Of a stretch of 64,000 bases of DNA, positions 1-9,606 are shown in pieces; within the stretch, counting starts at the first letter, position 1; each line of letters starts with the position of its first letter. The notes beneath the pieces are model-generated. The model did no database searches. It was not told the DNA's origin and was given only the letters and a program-made list of their open reading frames with translations. The translations under genes were made by a program, and so were the position numbers. The DNA lies in contig NZ_CP150667.1 of the NCBI RefSeq assembly GCF_038024065.1, positions 124,001-188,000 on the forward strand, written 5' to 3'. This stretch comes from Polaribacter sejongensis. GTDB taxonomy: Bacteria > Bacteroidota > Bacteroidia > Flavobacteriales > Flavobacteriaceae.

Positions 1-2882
1 GTATATTAATTAAAGGAACAACAGTTGGAACTGAAACAGATTTTGATGGACTTTACAGTTTTGCCAAAGTGGAGGAAGGAGCAACTTTTGTATTTAATTA
101 TTTAGGATATGCTGCAAAAGAAGTTGTGGTAAATCAGCAAACATTAAATGTTTCTTTAGAAGAGTCTGCAGAGGCTTTAGATGAAATTGTTGTTGTTGGT
201 TATGGTAAACAAAAAAGGAAAGATGTTACAGGTTCTGTATCTATTGTAGGAGAAAAAACTTTAGAAGCTTTAAAACCTATTGATGCAACAAGTGCATTAC
301 AAGGTACAACTTCTGGTGTTGCAGTTAATCTTTCATCTGGTGCACCTGGTGCAAAAGTAAATATCTTAATTAGAGGGGTTAGTTCTAATACAAACAACCA
401 ACCCTTAACAATTGTAGATGGTTATGAAGGTGATTTAAATAGTATAAACCCAAATGATATTGAATCTATTACTGTTTTAAAAGATGCACAAGCTGCTATT
501 TACGGTATAAAAGGTGCAAATGGTGTTGTTTTGGTAACTACTAAAAGAGGTAAGAAAAATAAGCAAGCAACTGTAAAATATGATACATATGCTGCTTTTC
601 AACAAACTACTAAAAAATTAGATTACTTAAATGCAACAGAATATGCTTTAGTTTTAAATGAAGCATACGCAGCAAGTGGACAAACTGTTCCTTTTAGTAA
701 TATTAGTGATTTAGGTGTAGGAACTAATTGGCAAGATGAACTTTTTAATGACGCAATGTTAGTAAACCATAATATTAGTTTATCTGGTGGTGGAGAAAAT
801 TTTAGATATTTTGTAAGTGCTTCTCGTACAGAACAAGATGGAATTATTGCAAAAGAAAAATCTAATTTTGTTAGAAATAATATTAAATTAAACCTAGGAG
901 TTGATATTAGTGAGAAATTAAATTTTTCTTTAATAGCAAACTATTATACGAGTGCTTCAGAAGGTTTTGATGCTTCTCTTTTATTTAATGGTTTAAATTA
1001 CGCTCCTACTTTTGGAGTAAATGAAGAGGATACAAATAACTTTTTAGGAATTGAAGTTGTAAATCCTTTATCATTATTAAACAACACATTTGGTGAAAAT
1101 GAAGGTAACGGAATTGAAGGAAACTTTAAATTAGAATATAAACCAATTGAAGGTTTAAATGTAGTATCTCGTGTTGGTTATAAAATTTATAACGAAAAAC
1201 AACGTTCTTTTACTCCAATTCAAAATTACGGAGCTAGTAAAGTGTATAATAAAACTCAAAGTTCTGTATATCAATATAAAACAACTTCAACAAGAGTTCT
1301 TTGGGAAACATTTGCCACTTATCAAAAAACATTTTCAGAAAACCACAATACTACCTTTACGTTAGGTACAAGTGTACAGAATGATTTGTTTGATGGTATT
1401 TATACTACTGGTTTTGATGTACCAAATAATTCTTATGAATTTGCAGACATTAGTTTAACAAATTCGCAAAGTGAACAAAGAAGTTTAAATACAGGGAATG
1501 GAGATATTAGGTTAACCTCTTTTTTTGGTAGAGCCCAGTATGATTATAAAGGGAAATATTTATTTTCTGGATTAATTAGAAGAGACGGTGCTTCTGTTTT
1601 TGCAGAAGATCAAAGAGTAGATAATTTTTGGTCTGTAACTACAGGTTGGAAAATTTCTGATGAAAACTTCTTAAAAGATAGCAAAACAATTAACTTTTTA
1701 AAATTAAGAGCAAGTTACGGTACTTTAGGAAACTTAGTTGGGGATAACTTATACAGATCTTTATTAGATGGTGAAGGTGAGTATGTGTTTAACGGAAGTT
1801 TAGTAGATGGTACTGCACAAGGTGCTTTGTCTAATCCTTCAGCAACTTGGGAAACCGCAGAGAAATTAGATATTGGTTTAGATATGAATCTATTTGATGA
1901 TAAATTGACAATTGTTGCAGATTATTTTGAAGAAACAAGAAAAGATTTATTAATTGAAAACTTTCCAGTTTCTGGTTTATTAGGTTCTGGCGCAGCAGGA
2001 GGGGAAAACCCAACAGTAAACGCAGGTACTTCTAAAAATACAGGTGGAGAATTGGCAATTAACTACAAAGCCATTTCTAAAGAAGATTTTTCTTTAAATT
2101 TTGGATACAATGTTACCTATGTAAAAAACAAAGTAACAGACGTTTTAGACGACGCTATTGTAGAAGGAGGTGATTTTGGAATCGGTAATCTTCCTACATC
2201 AAGAATGGAAGTAGGACAACCAATTGGTTATTTCTTTGGCTTACAAACAGACGGAATTTTCCAAACACAAGCAGAAGTAGATGCACATCCTTCTCAAACA
2301 GGGCTAGGAGCAAGTGTTACTTCTCCTGGAGATATCAGATATAAAGATACAAATAACGATGGTGTTATAGACTTTGACGACCGTGTGAACATTGGTAATC
2401 CGCAAGCAGATTTCTATATGGGATTCAATATTTCTGCAAAATATAAAAATTGGGATTTTACTTCTTATTTATATGCAGAGCTAGGGAAAGACATGGTTAG
2501 AAATTTTGAACGGTTTTTACCAAATGTGAATAAGCCTGCTTATTACTTAGACAGATGGACGGGTGCAGGTACAAGCAACTCGGTACCTAGGTTAACTAAC
2601 GATGCTACAAACAACAGACTGTTTTCAGATTTCTTTGTAGAAGATGCTTCTTTTTTACGTATGCAAAATATACAAATAGGATACACTTTTGCGCCAGATT
2701 TATTAGAAAAAGTAGGGCTGTCTAAATTAAGATTATATACTTCTATCAATAACTTATTTACGCTAACAGACTACACAGGTTACGATCCTTCTATTAATGA
2801 CGGAGCAATAGGTGCTGGTATCGATTCTGGTAACTATCCTTCTGCTAGACAGTTTTTGTTAGGTTTAAATGTTGAATTTTAA
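1..2882 (+). CDS. SusC-like TonB-dependent outer-membrane receptor (5' truncated)
   Basis: Outer-membrane importer of glycan oligosaccharides, partner of the SusD that follows 10 bp downstream. The reading frame is open from base 3 and reads through the carboxypeptidase-regulatory-like domain (TDFDGLYSF, then FNYLGY), so the true start lies before the window and the GTG at 69 is not the start. After it come the SusC-type linker (DEIVVVGYGKQKRKDVTGSV), the plug (IRGVSS, TIVDGYEGDLNSINPNDIES, then YGIKGANGVVLVTTKRG) and a long beta-barrel ending in a terminal aromatic strand (LGLNVEF). The enzymes that follow imply that it imports laminarin oligosaccharides. That substrate is inferred from context; the family assignment is secure. 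Confidence 0.96.
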   Translation, partial: ILIKGTTVGTETDFDGLYSFAKVEEGATFVFNYLGYAAKEVVVNQQTLNVSLEESAEALDEIVVVGYGKQKRKDVTGSVSIVGEKTLEALKPIDATSALQGTTSGVAVNLSSGAPGAKVNILIRGVSSNTNNQPLTIVDGYEGDLNSINPNDIESITVLKDAQAAIYGIKGANGVVLVTTKRGKKNKQATVKYDTYAAFQQTTKKLDYLNATEYALVLNEAYAASGQTVPFSNISDLGVGTNWQDELFNDAMLVNHNISLSGGGENFRYFVSASRTEQDGIIAKEKSNFVRNNIKLNLGVDISEKLNFSLIANYYTSASEGFDASLLFNGLNYAPTFGVNEEDTNNFLGIEVVNPLSLLNNTFGENEGNGIEGNFKLEYKPIEGLNVVSRVGYKIYNEKQRSFTPIQNYGASKVYNKTQSSVYQYKTTSTRVLWETFATYQKTFSENHNTTFTLGTSVQNDLFDGIYTTGFDVPNNSYEFADISLTNSQSEQRSLNTGNGDIRLTSFFGRAQYDYKGKYLFSGLIRRDGASVFAEDQRVDNFWSVTTGWKISDENFLKDSKTINFLKLRASYGTLGNLVGDNLYRSLLDGEGEYVFNGSLVDGTAQGALSNPSATWETAEKLDIGLDMNLFDDKLTIVADYFEETRKDLLIENFPVSGLLGSGAAGGENPTVNAGTSKNTGGELAINYKAISKEDFSLNFGYNVTYVKNKVTDVLDDAIVEGGDFGIGNLPTSRMEVGQPIGYFFGLQTDGIFQTQAEVDAHPSQTGLGASVTSPGDIRYKDTNNDGVIDFDDRVNIGNPQADFYMGFNISAKYKNWDFTSYLYAELGKDMVRNFERFLPNVNKPAYYLDRWTGAGTSNSVPRLTNDATNNRLFSDFFVEDASFLRMQNIQIGYTFAPDLLEKVGLSKLRLYTSINNLFTLTDYTGYDPSINDGAIGAGIDSGNYPSARQFLLGLNVEF

Positions 2883-2892
2883 AAAATAAAAG

Positions 2893-4377
2893 ATGAGAAA
2901 TTACAATCAAATAATAAAATTAGGATTCATCTTTATGGCAAGCTTGTTTATTTTTAGTGCTTGTTCAGATGAATACTTAGATAATGCAAAAGTTTATGCA
3001 GAAGATTCTGAATCTTTTTTCAATTCAGAAACTGATTATTATAATGCTTTAGTAGCAGCTTATGATCCTTTACAATCTACATTTAGAAATGTATTAATGG
3101 GAGAAATAGCTTCTAACAATACTTTGTGTGGTGGAGAAACAGCTACAGATGTTCCTGGATATCAGCAAATAGATGATATGACGCATACTCCTGTTAACGA
3201 TCAACTTCAAGACCTTTGGAGTCTTATGTACGGTGGTGTTAATAGAGCTGCTTATATTATTGAGTTTAAAGATAAAACCGACTTTACGGGTAAAAATGTA
3301 ATTCTTGCGGAAGCTTATTTCTTAAGAGCGTATTATAATTTTGAATTGGTAAAATGGTTTGGAGATATTCCTATTAAAGCAGACGGTCGTTTTGTTTTGG
3401 GTGATGAAAAAACAATACCAAGATCGTCAAAAGCAGATGTATATGCTTTAATTGAAGCAGACTTAGAATATGCAATTGCAAACATGACGTATACAGCGCC
3501 TCAAGTTGGTCGAGCAACAAAAGGTTCTGCACAAGCATTATTAGGAAAAGTATATTTATACCAAGACAAATTTGATGAAGCTGCAAGCATTTTAGAAAGT
3601 GTTATAAATAACGGAGGATATGTTTTAGAATCTGACTATAACAAAATTTTTGAATTTGACGGAGAAAATGGTACAGGTGCTGTTTTTGAAGTGCAATATA
3701 CAGATACACAAGGTGCAAGTTTCGATTGTTTACAGTGTAGTGAAGGGAATGTTGCCGTTGGGTATCAGGGTGTAAGAGGATATGAAGGGAGTTTATTTAC
3801 TTCTGGATTTAGCTTTAATGTACCAACTCAAGAAGTGGTGGATCAATTTGAAGATGGAGATAACAGAAAAGAGGTTGCTATTTTAGATATTGATGCATGG
3901 GCAGCTTCAACTGGAGCAAAATTTACTACAGGTTATGAGCATACAGGTTATTTTAATAGAAAATATCTTCCTAGAAAAAGAAGTGAAGAAGCAGCAGGAG
4001 ATTTAAACTTAACAAACCCTAATAATTATAGAGCTATTCGTTTTGCAGATGTTTTATTAATGGCAGCAGAAGCTAATAATAGAAAGCCATCAGCAGATGA
4101 TGCTAAAGCTAAAACGTATTTAAACAGAGTAAGAGAAAGAGCTTTTGGTGATGCAGATCATAATATTGTTACAACAGGTTCTAATTTAACAGCTGCAATT
4201 TATAAAGAGCGTAGAGTAGAATTAGTAGGAGAAGGTCATCAATTTTTCGACTTGGTAAGAACAGGTAGAGGGGCTCAAATACCAGGTTTTACAACGGGTA
4301 AAAATGAGGTTTTTCCAATTCCGATTGAAGAAATACAATTTTCACAAGGAAATTGGAAACAAAACGATAAATACTAA
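2893..4377 (+). CDS. SusD/RagB-like surface glycan-binding lipoprotein
   Basis: The surface lid of the SusCD importer, an alpha-helical TPR-type protein anchored by a lipid. The N-terminus is a signal peptide with lipobox (FIFSACSDEYLDN, lipidated Cys about residue 23). SusD hallmarks are visible: EAYFLRAYYNFELVKWFGDIP near residues 140-160, the SKADVYALIEADLEYAI helix, and the C-terminal ERRVELVGEGHQFFDLVRTGR signature followed by PIPIEEI. At 494 aa its length is typical. It follows the SusC gene by 10 bp and precedes the glycan-binding lipoprotein gene by 5 bp, so all three are probably co-transcribed. Laminarin specificity is inferred from the neighbouring GH16/GH17/GH30 genes. Confidence 0.96.
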   Translation: MRNYNQIIKLGFIFMASLFIFSACSDEYLDNAKVYAEDSESFFNSETDYYNALVAAYDPLQSTFRNVLMGEIASNNTLCGGETATDVPGYQQIDDMTHTPVNDQLQDLWSLMYGGVNRAAYIIEFKDKTDFTGKNVILAEAYFLRAYYNFELVKWFGDIPIKADGRFVLGDEKTIPRSSKADVYALIEADLEYAIANMTYTAPQVGRATKGSAQALLGKVYLYQDKFDEAASILESVINNGGYVLESDYNKIFEFDGENGTGAVFEVQYTDTQGASFDCLQCSEGNVAVGYQGVRGYEGSLFTSGFSFNVPTQEVVDQFEDGDNRKEVAILDIDAWAASTGAKFTTGYEHTGYFNRKYLPRKRSEEAAGDLNLTNPNNYRAIRFADVLLMAAEANNRKPSADDAKAKTYLNRVRERAFGDADHNIVTTGSNLTAAIYKERRVELVGEGHQFFDLVRTGRGAQIPGFTTGKNEVFPIPIEEIQFSQGNWKQNDKY

Positions 4378-4382
4378 TAATT

Positions 4383-6404
4383 ATGAAGAAATTAAAAATA
4401 ATATACAAAGCATTAGTAATACTTTTGATTATTAATGCTTGTTCAGAAGAAGATAGAAGTTTAGACTTCTTAGATAATGTAGCACCTCCATCTAATGTTG
4501 CTGCTAGTTATAATTTATCGCAAGATAATTCTGGTTTGGTTACTATTTTACCAACTGCGGTTGGGGCAACCTTTTTTGATGTTTATTTTGGAGATGCATC
4601 TGCAGAAGAAAAAGGTGTTGAAGCTGGTAAAATGGCGCAACATACCTATACGGAAGGAACGTATAATATTAAAGTGGTAGCTTATAATTCTAAAGGAGAC
4701 GCAACAGAAGCAACACAAGAATTAGTAGTTTCTTTTAAAGCTCCAGAAAATTTAGAAGTTACTATAGAAAATGATATTGCAATCTCTAAACAATTAAATA
4801 TTACTGCGAAAGCAGATTTTGCAGCTACTTACGATTTTTATTCAGGAGAAGCAGATGTAGCACAACCAGCAGCATCAGCTAATATTGGAGATGTCATAAA
4901 TTATCAATACGCTACAGCAGGTACGTATACTGTAAAAGTAATAGCTAAAGGTGGTGCAATTGAAACAACAGAATATAACGGTGAGTTTGAAGTTACTGCT
5001 ATTTTAGCACCTTTAAAATCAGCAAATACACAACCAGCAAGAGATGCTGCAGATGTTATTTCTATTTTTAGTGATACCTATACAAATGTTGCAGGTACAG
5101 ATTTTAACCCGAATTGGAGCCAAACAACTGTTTATACTCCTTTTGAGTTAAATGGTGATGCTATGATTCAGTATAGTAATTTAAACTATCAAGGAATTCA
5201 AATTGGTGAAACACAAGATATTTCTGGTATGGAGTTTCTTCATTTAGATGTTTGGACTGCAGATGCTACAGAATTAGATACCTATTTAATTAGTGTTGCA
5301 AGCGGAGAAAAAATGATAAAAACAGCCTTAACAAAAGATGCTTGGACAACGATTAACATTCCTATTTCAGCATTTACAGAGCAAGGTTTATCAGTAGATG
5401 ATATTCACCAATTCAAGTTTGAAGGTTCGGGGTCTGTGTTTATAGACAATCTTTATTTTTACAAAGCGAGTTCAGCGCCAGTTACTGGTGTAACTCCATT
5501 AACTTTTGAAACAGATTATGAATTAAGTTCTTTTGATGGTGGATCTGCTTCCGTTATTGCAAATCCAGATGCAAATGGAAATTCATCTTCTTCAGTTTTA
5601 GAACTTGCAAAAAATGCAGGTCAGCTTTGGGCAGGATCTAAAATTACAATTTCGTCAACATTTGATGTTTCTAATACAACAATTACTGCTAAAGTTTGGT
5701 CTCCAAGAGCAGGTTTAGATTTATTGTTAAAATTTGAAGATGCTACTCCATGGCCTAATACTGTGTCTTCAGCAGAAATTACAGCAACTACAACGGTAGC
5801 GAATGCTTGGGAAGAGTTAACGTTTGATTTTTCTGGAATAAGTACGAGTGTAGATTTTAATAATCTAGTTTTAATAATGGACAACGGTACGGAAGGAGAT
5901 GGATCTGCTAACTACACTATTTACGTAGATGATATTTCTACAAGTCCTGTTTTAGATTTCGAACCAGAGTTTATATTAAGTTCTTTTGATGGTGGTGCAA
6001 TTTCTGTAATTGCAAATCCAGACACAAACGGAAACGCATCTGCAATGGTTGCACAACTTGTAAAAAATGCAGGTCAACTTTGGGCAGGATCTAAAATTAC
6101 AGTTCCTACACCATTTAGCTTTACAGCTGGAACAAGTATCAAAGTTAAAGTTTGGTCTCCAAGAGCAGGTTTAGATGTACTATTAAAATTTGAAGATGCT
6201 ACTCCGTGGCCAAATACCGTGGCTTCAGCAGAAATTACAGCAACTACAACCACAGCGAATGCTTGGGAGGAGTTAACGTTTGATTTTTCTGGAATAAGTA
6301 CTTCTGTAGACTTTACAAACCTGGTTTTAATAATGGATAATGGTACAGAAGGAGATGGTTCTGCTAATTATACTATTTATCTAGATGATATATCACAATT
6401 TTAA
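4383..6404 (+). CDS. Surface glycan-binding lipoprotein with tandem CBM-like modules
   Basis: A non-catalytic lipoprotein (lipobox IINACSEED) in the usual SusE/SusF-like third position of the locus. The N-terminal part (about 30-205) is two PKD/Ig-like sandwiches. A beta-sandwich region follows (about 215-365), then two nearly identical modules at about 375-520 and 526-673, each starting with FE and an SSFDGG motif, then GQLWAGSKI, KVWSPRAGLD and FDFSGISTSVDF, and ending YTIY(V/L)DDIS. The duplication is also obvious in the DNA. No catalytic residues were recognised, so the likely role is holding beta-glucan at the cell surface. The same module type recurs in the secreted protein at 19749. 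Binding function is inferred; a CBM family was not assigned. Confidence 0.85.
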   Translation: MKKLKIIYKALVILLIINACSEEDRSLDFLDNVAPPSNVAASYNLSQDNSGLVTILPTAVGATFFDVYFGDASAEEKGVEAGKMAQHTYTEGTYNIKVVAYNSKGDATEATQELVVSFKAPENLEVTIENDIAISKQLNITAKADFAATYDFYSGEADVAQPAASANIGDVINYQYATAGTYTVKVIAKGGAIETTEYNGEFEVTAILAPLKSANTQPARDAADVISIFSDTYTNVAGTDFNPNWSQTTVYTPFELNGDAMIQYSNLNYQGIQIGETQDISGMEFLHLDVWTADATELDTYLISVASGEKMIKTALTKDAWTTINIPISAFTEQGLSVDDIHQFKFEGSGSVFIDNLYFYKASSAPVTGVTPLTFETDYELSSFDGGSASVIANPDANGNSSSSVLELAKNAGQLWAGSKITISSTFDVSNTTITAKVWSPRAGLDLLLKFEDATPWPNTVSSAEITATTTVANAWEELTFDFSGISTSVDFNNLVLIMDNGTEGDGSANYTIYVDDISTSPVLDFEPEFILSSFDGGAISVIANPDTNGNASAMVAQLVKNAGQLWAGSKITVPTPFSFTAGTSIKVKVWSPRAGLDVLLKFEDATPWPNTVASAEITATTTTANAWEELTFDFSGISTSVDFTNLVLIMDNGTEGDGSANYTIYLDDISQF

Positions 6405-6414
6405 AATAATGATT

Positions 6415-8094
6415 ATGAAAAAACTTAAAAATATTTATATAATCTTATTTTCTTTAATGACAGTCCTTTATGGATGTCAAGAGAATGAGTACGAATTCGG
6501 AGAAATTGTTTCTCCAACAGACATCGTAATAACGGCAGAAGTTGTAGGTGTAGATGCTAATAATCCTTACGGAGACGGAAGTGGTTCTGTAAATTTAACA
6601 GCAACTGCTGAGAATGCTTCTTCTTATGTATATTATTTTGATGGAGTTGCACAAGCTTCACCATCAGGAGTCTTAACAAAAAGGTTTTCTAAAGTAGGTG
6701 TAAATCTATATACCGTTGTTGTAAAAGCAAATGGTACAGGTGGCGTTTCATCAACAAAAACAATAGATGTAGAAGTTTATAGTTCTTTTTCTGATGTGGA
6801 GGCAGAAAACTTTTTAAGTGGTGCAAATGTAGGTGATAGTAAAAAATGGTATTGGCAAGCAGATGTTGCAGTACATGTAGGTATGGGACCAGCTACAGAT
6901 GACTATGGGAATGGAGAGTTTGCATATGAGGCTTGGTGGAATGGAATTAAGGCCTGGGATGATGAAAAATCTTGTATGTATGATAATGAGTTTGTATTTA
7001 CAAGAACTGCAAACGGACTTACTTTTGAGCAAACTGTTGGACCAGCTTTTATACCTGGTACTTATGGAGATTTAATAGGTGTAGATGGAGATCAATGTTA
7101 TGATGAAACGGTAGCAACGACAATGTTTGGTGTAAAAACGGTTGCTTTTGGACCATCAACATCTAAAGCAGGAACAGAAGGATCGTATAATGATGAACCT
7201 TATAGAGGTACAGAATTCGAAATTGCAGATGGAGGATTTATGGGATGGTATGTAGGTGCTAGCACGTATGATATTATTTCGATTACTAATGATGAGATGA
7301 TAGTTAGAATTATAGAAAATTCTGCTTCAGGAAGTGGTGCTGCTTGGTATCATAAATTTACATCAACAAAACCTGTAGAAGGCGCAACTACTCCAAATTA
7401 TACTTTTAATGAATTAGTCTGGGAAGATGATTTTAATACAGATGGAGCCCCTAATGCTGCAAATTGGACCTATGATTTAGGTGCAGGTGGTTGGGGTAAT
7501 GGAGAATTACAAACTTATACAGAAGCTGCAGAAAATGTGAAGGTAGAAGGTGGTTCTTTAATTATTACAGCTAAAGCTGATGGAAGTGATGGTTATACTT
7601 CTGCAAGATTAAAATCGCAAGGATTGTATCAATTTAAATATGGTAGAGTTGAGGTAAAAGCGAAGTTACCAGCTGCGGCAGGAACTTGGCCCGCAATTTG
7701 GATGTTGGGATCTAACTTTCCAACGGTAGGTTGGCCACAATGTGGAGAAATGGACATTATGGAGCAAACAGGTGCAGATAAAAATACCTCTTTAGGAACT
7801 TTACATTGGTTTGATGATGCTAGTTCTTCTAATGCAAGCTATGGTGAAACTACTGAGATTTCTAATGCAGCTTCAGAGTTTCATGTTTACGGTATGGAAT
7901 GGACAGAAGAGTCTGTTAAAATTTATTTAGATGATGTTATGTTTTATGAAATGACAAACAGTGAAACATTGCCATTTAATGCAGATTTCTTTTTAATTCT
8001 TAATGTAGCCGTTGGAGGTACTCTTGGTGGAGATGTAGCAGATACATTTACAGAAGATACCATGGAAATAGATTATGTAAAAGTGTATCAATAA
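6415..8094 (+). CDS. GH16 endo-beta-1,3-glucanase (laminarinase) lipoprotein
   Basis: Endo-acting enzyme expected to cut beta-1,3-glucan (laminarin) at the cell surface. I chose the ATG at 6415 because it starts a normal signal peptide with lipobox (MKKLKNIYII then LYGCQENE); an upstream in-frame ATG at 6385 would overlap the previous gene. A PKD-like domain (about 20-125) and a second beta-sandwich domain (about 130-325) precede the GH16 jelly roll (about 330-559). The GH16 signature GEMDIMEQ is intact: nucleophile E445, D447 and acid/base E450. GELQTYT, YGRVEVKAKLPAAAGTWPAIWMLG and a final IDYVKVYQ strand are typical of the laminarinase branch. A strong terminator follows at 8112. Confidence 0.95.
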   Translation: MKKLKNIYIILFSLMTVLYGCQENEYEFGEIVSPTDIVITAEVVGVDANNPYGDGSGSVNLTATAENASSYVYYFDGVAQASPSGVLTKRFSKVGVNLYTVVVKANGTGGVSSTKTIDVEVYSSFSDVEAENFLSGANVGDSKKWYWQADVAVHVGMGPATDDYGNGEFAYEAWWNGIKAWDDEKSCMYDNEFVFTRTANGLTFEQTVGPAFIPGTYGDLIGVDGDQCYDETVATTMFGVKTVAFGPSTSKAGTEGSYNDEPYRGTEFEIADGGFMGWYVGASTYDIISITNDEMIVRIIENSASGSGAAWYHKFTSTKPVEGATTPNYTFNELVWEDDFNTDGAPNAANWTYDLGAGGWGNGELQTYTEAAENVKVEGGSLIITAKADGSDGYTSARLKSQGLYQFKYGRVEVKAKLPAAAGTWPAIWMLGSNFPTVGWPQCGEMDIMEQTGADKNTSLGTLHWFDDASSSNASYGETTEISNAASEFHVYGMEWTEESVKIYLDDVMFYEMTNSETLPFNADFFLILNVAVGGTLGGDVADTFTEDTMEIDYVKVYQ

Positions 8095-8111
8095 TATTTT
8101 TTGGTTTATTT

Positions 8112-8149
8112 AATAAGGTCAGTTTATTAAGTGGCTGACCTTATTTTTT
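8112..8149 (+). terminator. Rho-independent terminator after the GH16 gene
   Basis: An 11-bp perfect stem (AATAAGGTCAG at 8112-8122 with CTGACCTTATT at 8135-8145) runs straight into a T tract. It sits 18 bp after the GH16 stop codon and may separate the SusCD-SGBP-GH16 unit from the downstream enzyme genes, or lower their expression. Confidence 0.85.
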
Positions 8150-8202
8150 CTTCTCTTTAGTTTGATGATACATTAAAAACTTACGCATTAAAGTTGATAT
8201 TT

Positions 8203-9462
8203 ATGAAATACATTTTCTTACCAATAATCCTACTTTTTTTTACTTTAAACTCTTGTGATAACAAGACAGATAAAGTTGCTGTTTTAAAGAATGAACAAGG
8301 AATGAAATTAGTTGTAAATGGAGAAGCTTTTATAATTAATGGAATGAATTGGGATTATTTTCCTATTGGAACAAATTTCGCTTATAGTTTGTGGGAGCAA
8401 CCAGAAGCGTTTATAAAAACGGCATTAGATTCAGAAATGACTTTGTTGAAAGACATGGGCGTTAATACTATTCGTGTCTATACAGGAATTCAGCCAGAAT
8501 GGATTACGTATATCTATGAAAATTATGGCATTTATACCATGTTAAACCACTCTTTTGGTAGATACGGAGTTGCTATAAATGGTAACTGGGAATCAGAAAC
8601 AGATTACAGAAATGCAGATGCACAACAGAGCTTATTAAAAGAAGTTGGTGAAATGGCAGCTACTTACAAAAACACTCCTGGATTATTATTATTCCTTTTG
8701 GGTAACGAAAATAACTTCGGACTTTTTTGGGCAGGATCGGAAACAGAAGATTTTCCTGAAGGCGAAACCGAAAAGAAAGAAATAGGAGAGTTAAGAGGTA
8801 GGGCAATGTATAGATTGATGAACGAGGCGGCAATTCAAATGAAAAAGATAGCTATAAATCACCCAGTTGCTATTTGTAATGGAGACGATTTATATATAGA
8901 TATTATTGCAGAAGAATGTAAAGACGTAGATATTTATGGAACAAATATGTATCGAGGAAAATCTTTTGGAGACGCTTTTGATAACGTGAAAAATACATTG
9001 AATATGCCCATATTATTCACAGAATTTGGAGCAGATGCTTTTAACTCAATTACCCAGAAAGAAGATCAAAAAATGCAAGCCTATTATATGGTAGAAAATT
9101 GGAAAGAGATTTATGAAAATGTGGCGGGTTTAGGAAAAGCAGAAAATGCTATTGGAGGTTTTACTTTTCAATTTAGTGATGGCTGGTGGAAAGATGGCCA
9201 AACTACAGGCTTAAATATTCATGATAATCATGCTTCTTGGTCTAATGCAGGCTATGCAATAGATTATGAAAAAGGAGCAAATAACATGAATGAAGAATGG
9301 TTTGGTATCTGTGCAAAAGGATTAACAGATAAAAATGGTTTTTACACATTATCACCTAGGGCAGCTTATTTTGCTTTACAAAAAGCACATGAATTAAATC
9401 CATATGCAAAAGGAATGACAACCGATTTGATTTCGGAGCATTTTAAAGAAATAAAATTTTAA
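8203..9462 (+). CDS. Clan GH-A glycoside hydrolase lipoprotein (GH2/GH5-like TIM barrel)
   Basis: A lipoprotein (FTLNSCDNK) with a single (beta/alpha)8-barrel like the catalytic domain of GH2, without the usual GH2 sandwich domains, so at 420 aa it is much shorter than classical GH2. Key features are GEAFIINGMNWDYFP at the start of the barrel, MGVNTIRVYTG, the acid/base motif LLGNEN (E169) and a nucleophile motif LFTEFGAD (E274). The ATG at 8203 is preferred over an upstream TTG at 8194. Proteins like this are common in flavobacterial laminarin loci; the exact bond cut cannot be told from the sequence. The 141-bp gap after it contains several hairpins. Confidence 0.8.
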   Translation: MKYIFLPIILLFFTLNSCDNKTDKVAVLKNEQGMKLVVNGEAFIINGMNWDYFPIGTNFAYSLWEQPEAFIKTALDSEMTLLKDMGVNTIRVYTGIQPEWITYIYENYGIYTMLNHSFGRYGVAINGNWESETDYRNADAQQSLLKEVGEMAATYKNTPGLLLFLLGNENNFGLFWAGSETEDFPEGETEKKEIGELRGRAMYRLMNEAAIQMKKIAINHPVAICNGDDLYIDIIAEECKDVDIYGTNMYRGKSFGDAFDNVKNTLNMPILFTEFGADAFNSITQKEDQKMQAYYMVENWKEIYENVAGLGKAENAIGGFTFQFSDGWWKDGQTTGLNIHDNHASWSNAGYAIDYEKGANNMNEEWFGICAKGLTDKNGFYTLSPRAAYFALQKAHELNPYAKGMTTDLISEHFKEIKF

Positions 9463-9463
9463 C

Positions 9464-9591
9464 GAAGCTTCAAGCGCTTCTTCTTGCAGGGTTTCTAAAC
9501 CTGTAGGTATATAATATAAAATTCTACAAGGTTGAAAAGTACCTTGTGGAATCAATAAATAACAACCTCTTTAAATGAATTATAAGAGGTT
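9464..9591 (+). other. Array of four consecutive hairpins in the 9463-9606 gap
   Basis: Four successive inverted repeats fill the gap between the GH-A enzyme and the phosphorylase gene: GAAGC/GCTTC (9464-9480), CAGG with CCTG around GTTTctAAAC (9487-9503), a 12-bp stem with one G-U pair (9521-9532 with 9541-9552), and AACCTCTT/AAGAGGTT (9564-9571 with 9584-9591). None is followed by a T tract on the + strand, so they look more like mRNA-processing or stability elements than terminators. The role is inferred. Confidence 0.6.
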
Positions 9592-9606
9592 CAAAAAATA
9601 ATTTTG

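Noticed and set aside
69..71. GTG at 69 as the start of the first SusC gene
   Set aside because: The frame is open upstream to the window edge and encodes the expected preceding part of the regulatory-like domain.
6385..6414. Earlier start codon for the GH16 gene
   Set aside because: It overlaps the previous gene and puts ten extra residues before a perfectly good lipoprotein signal peptide.
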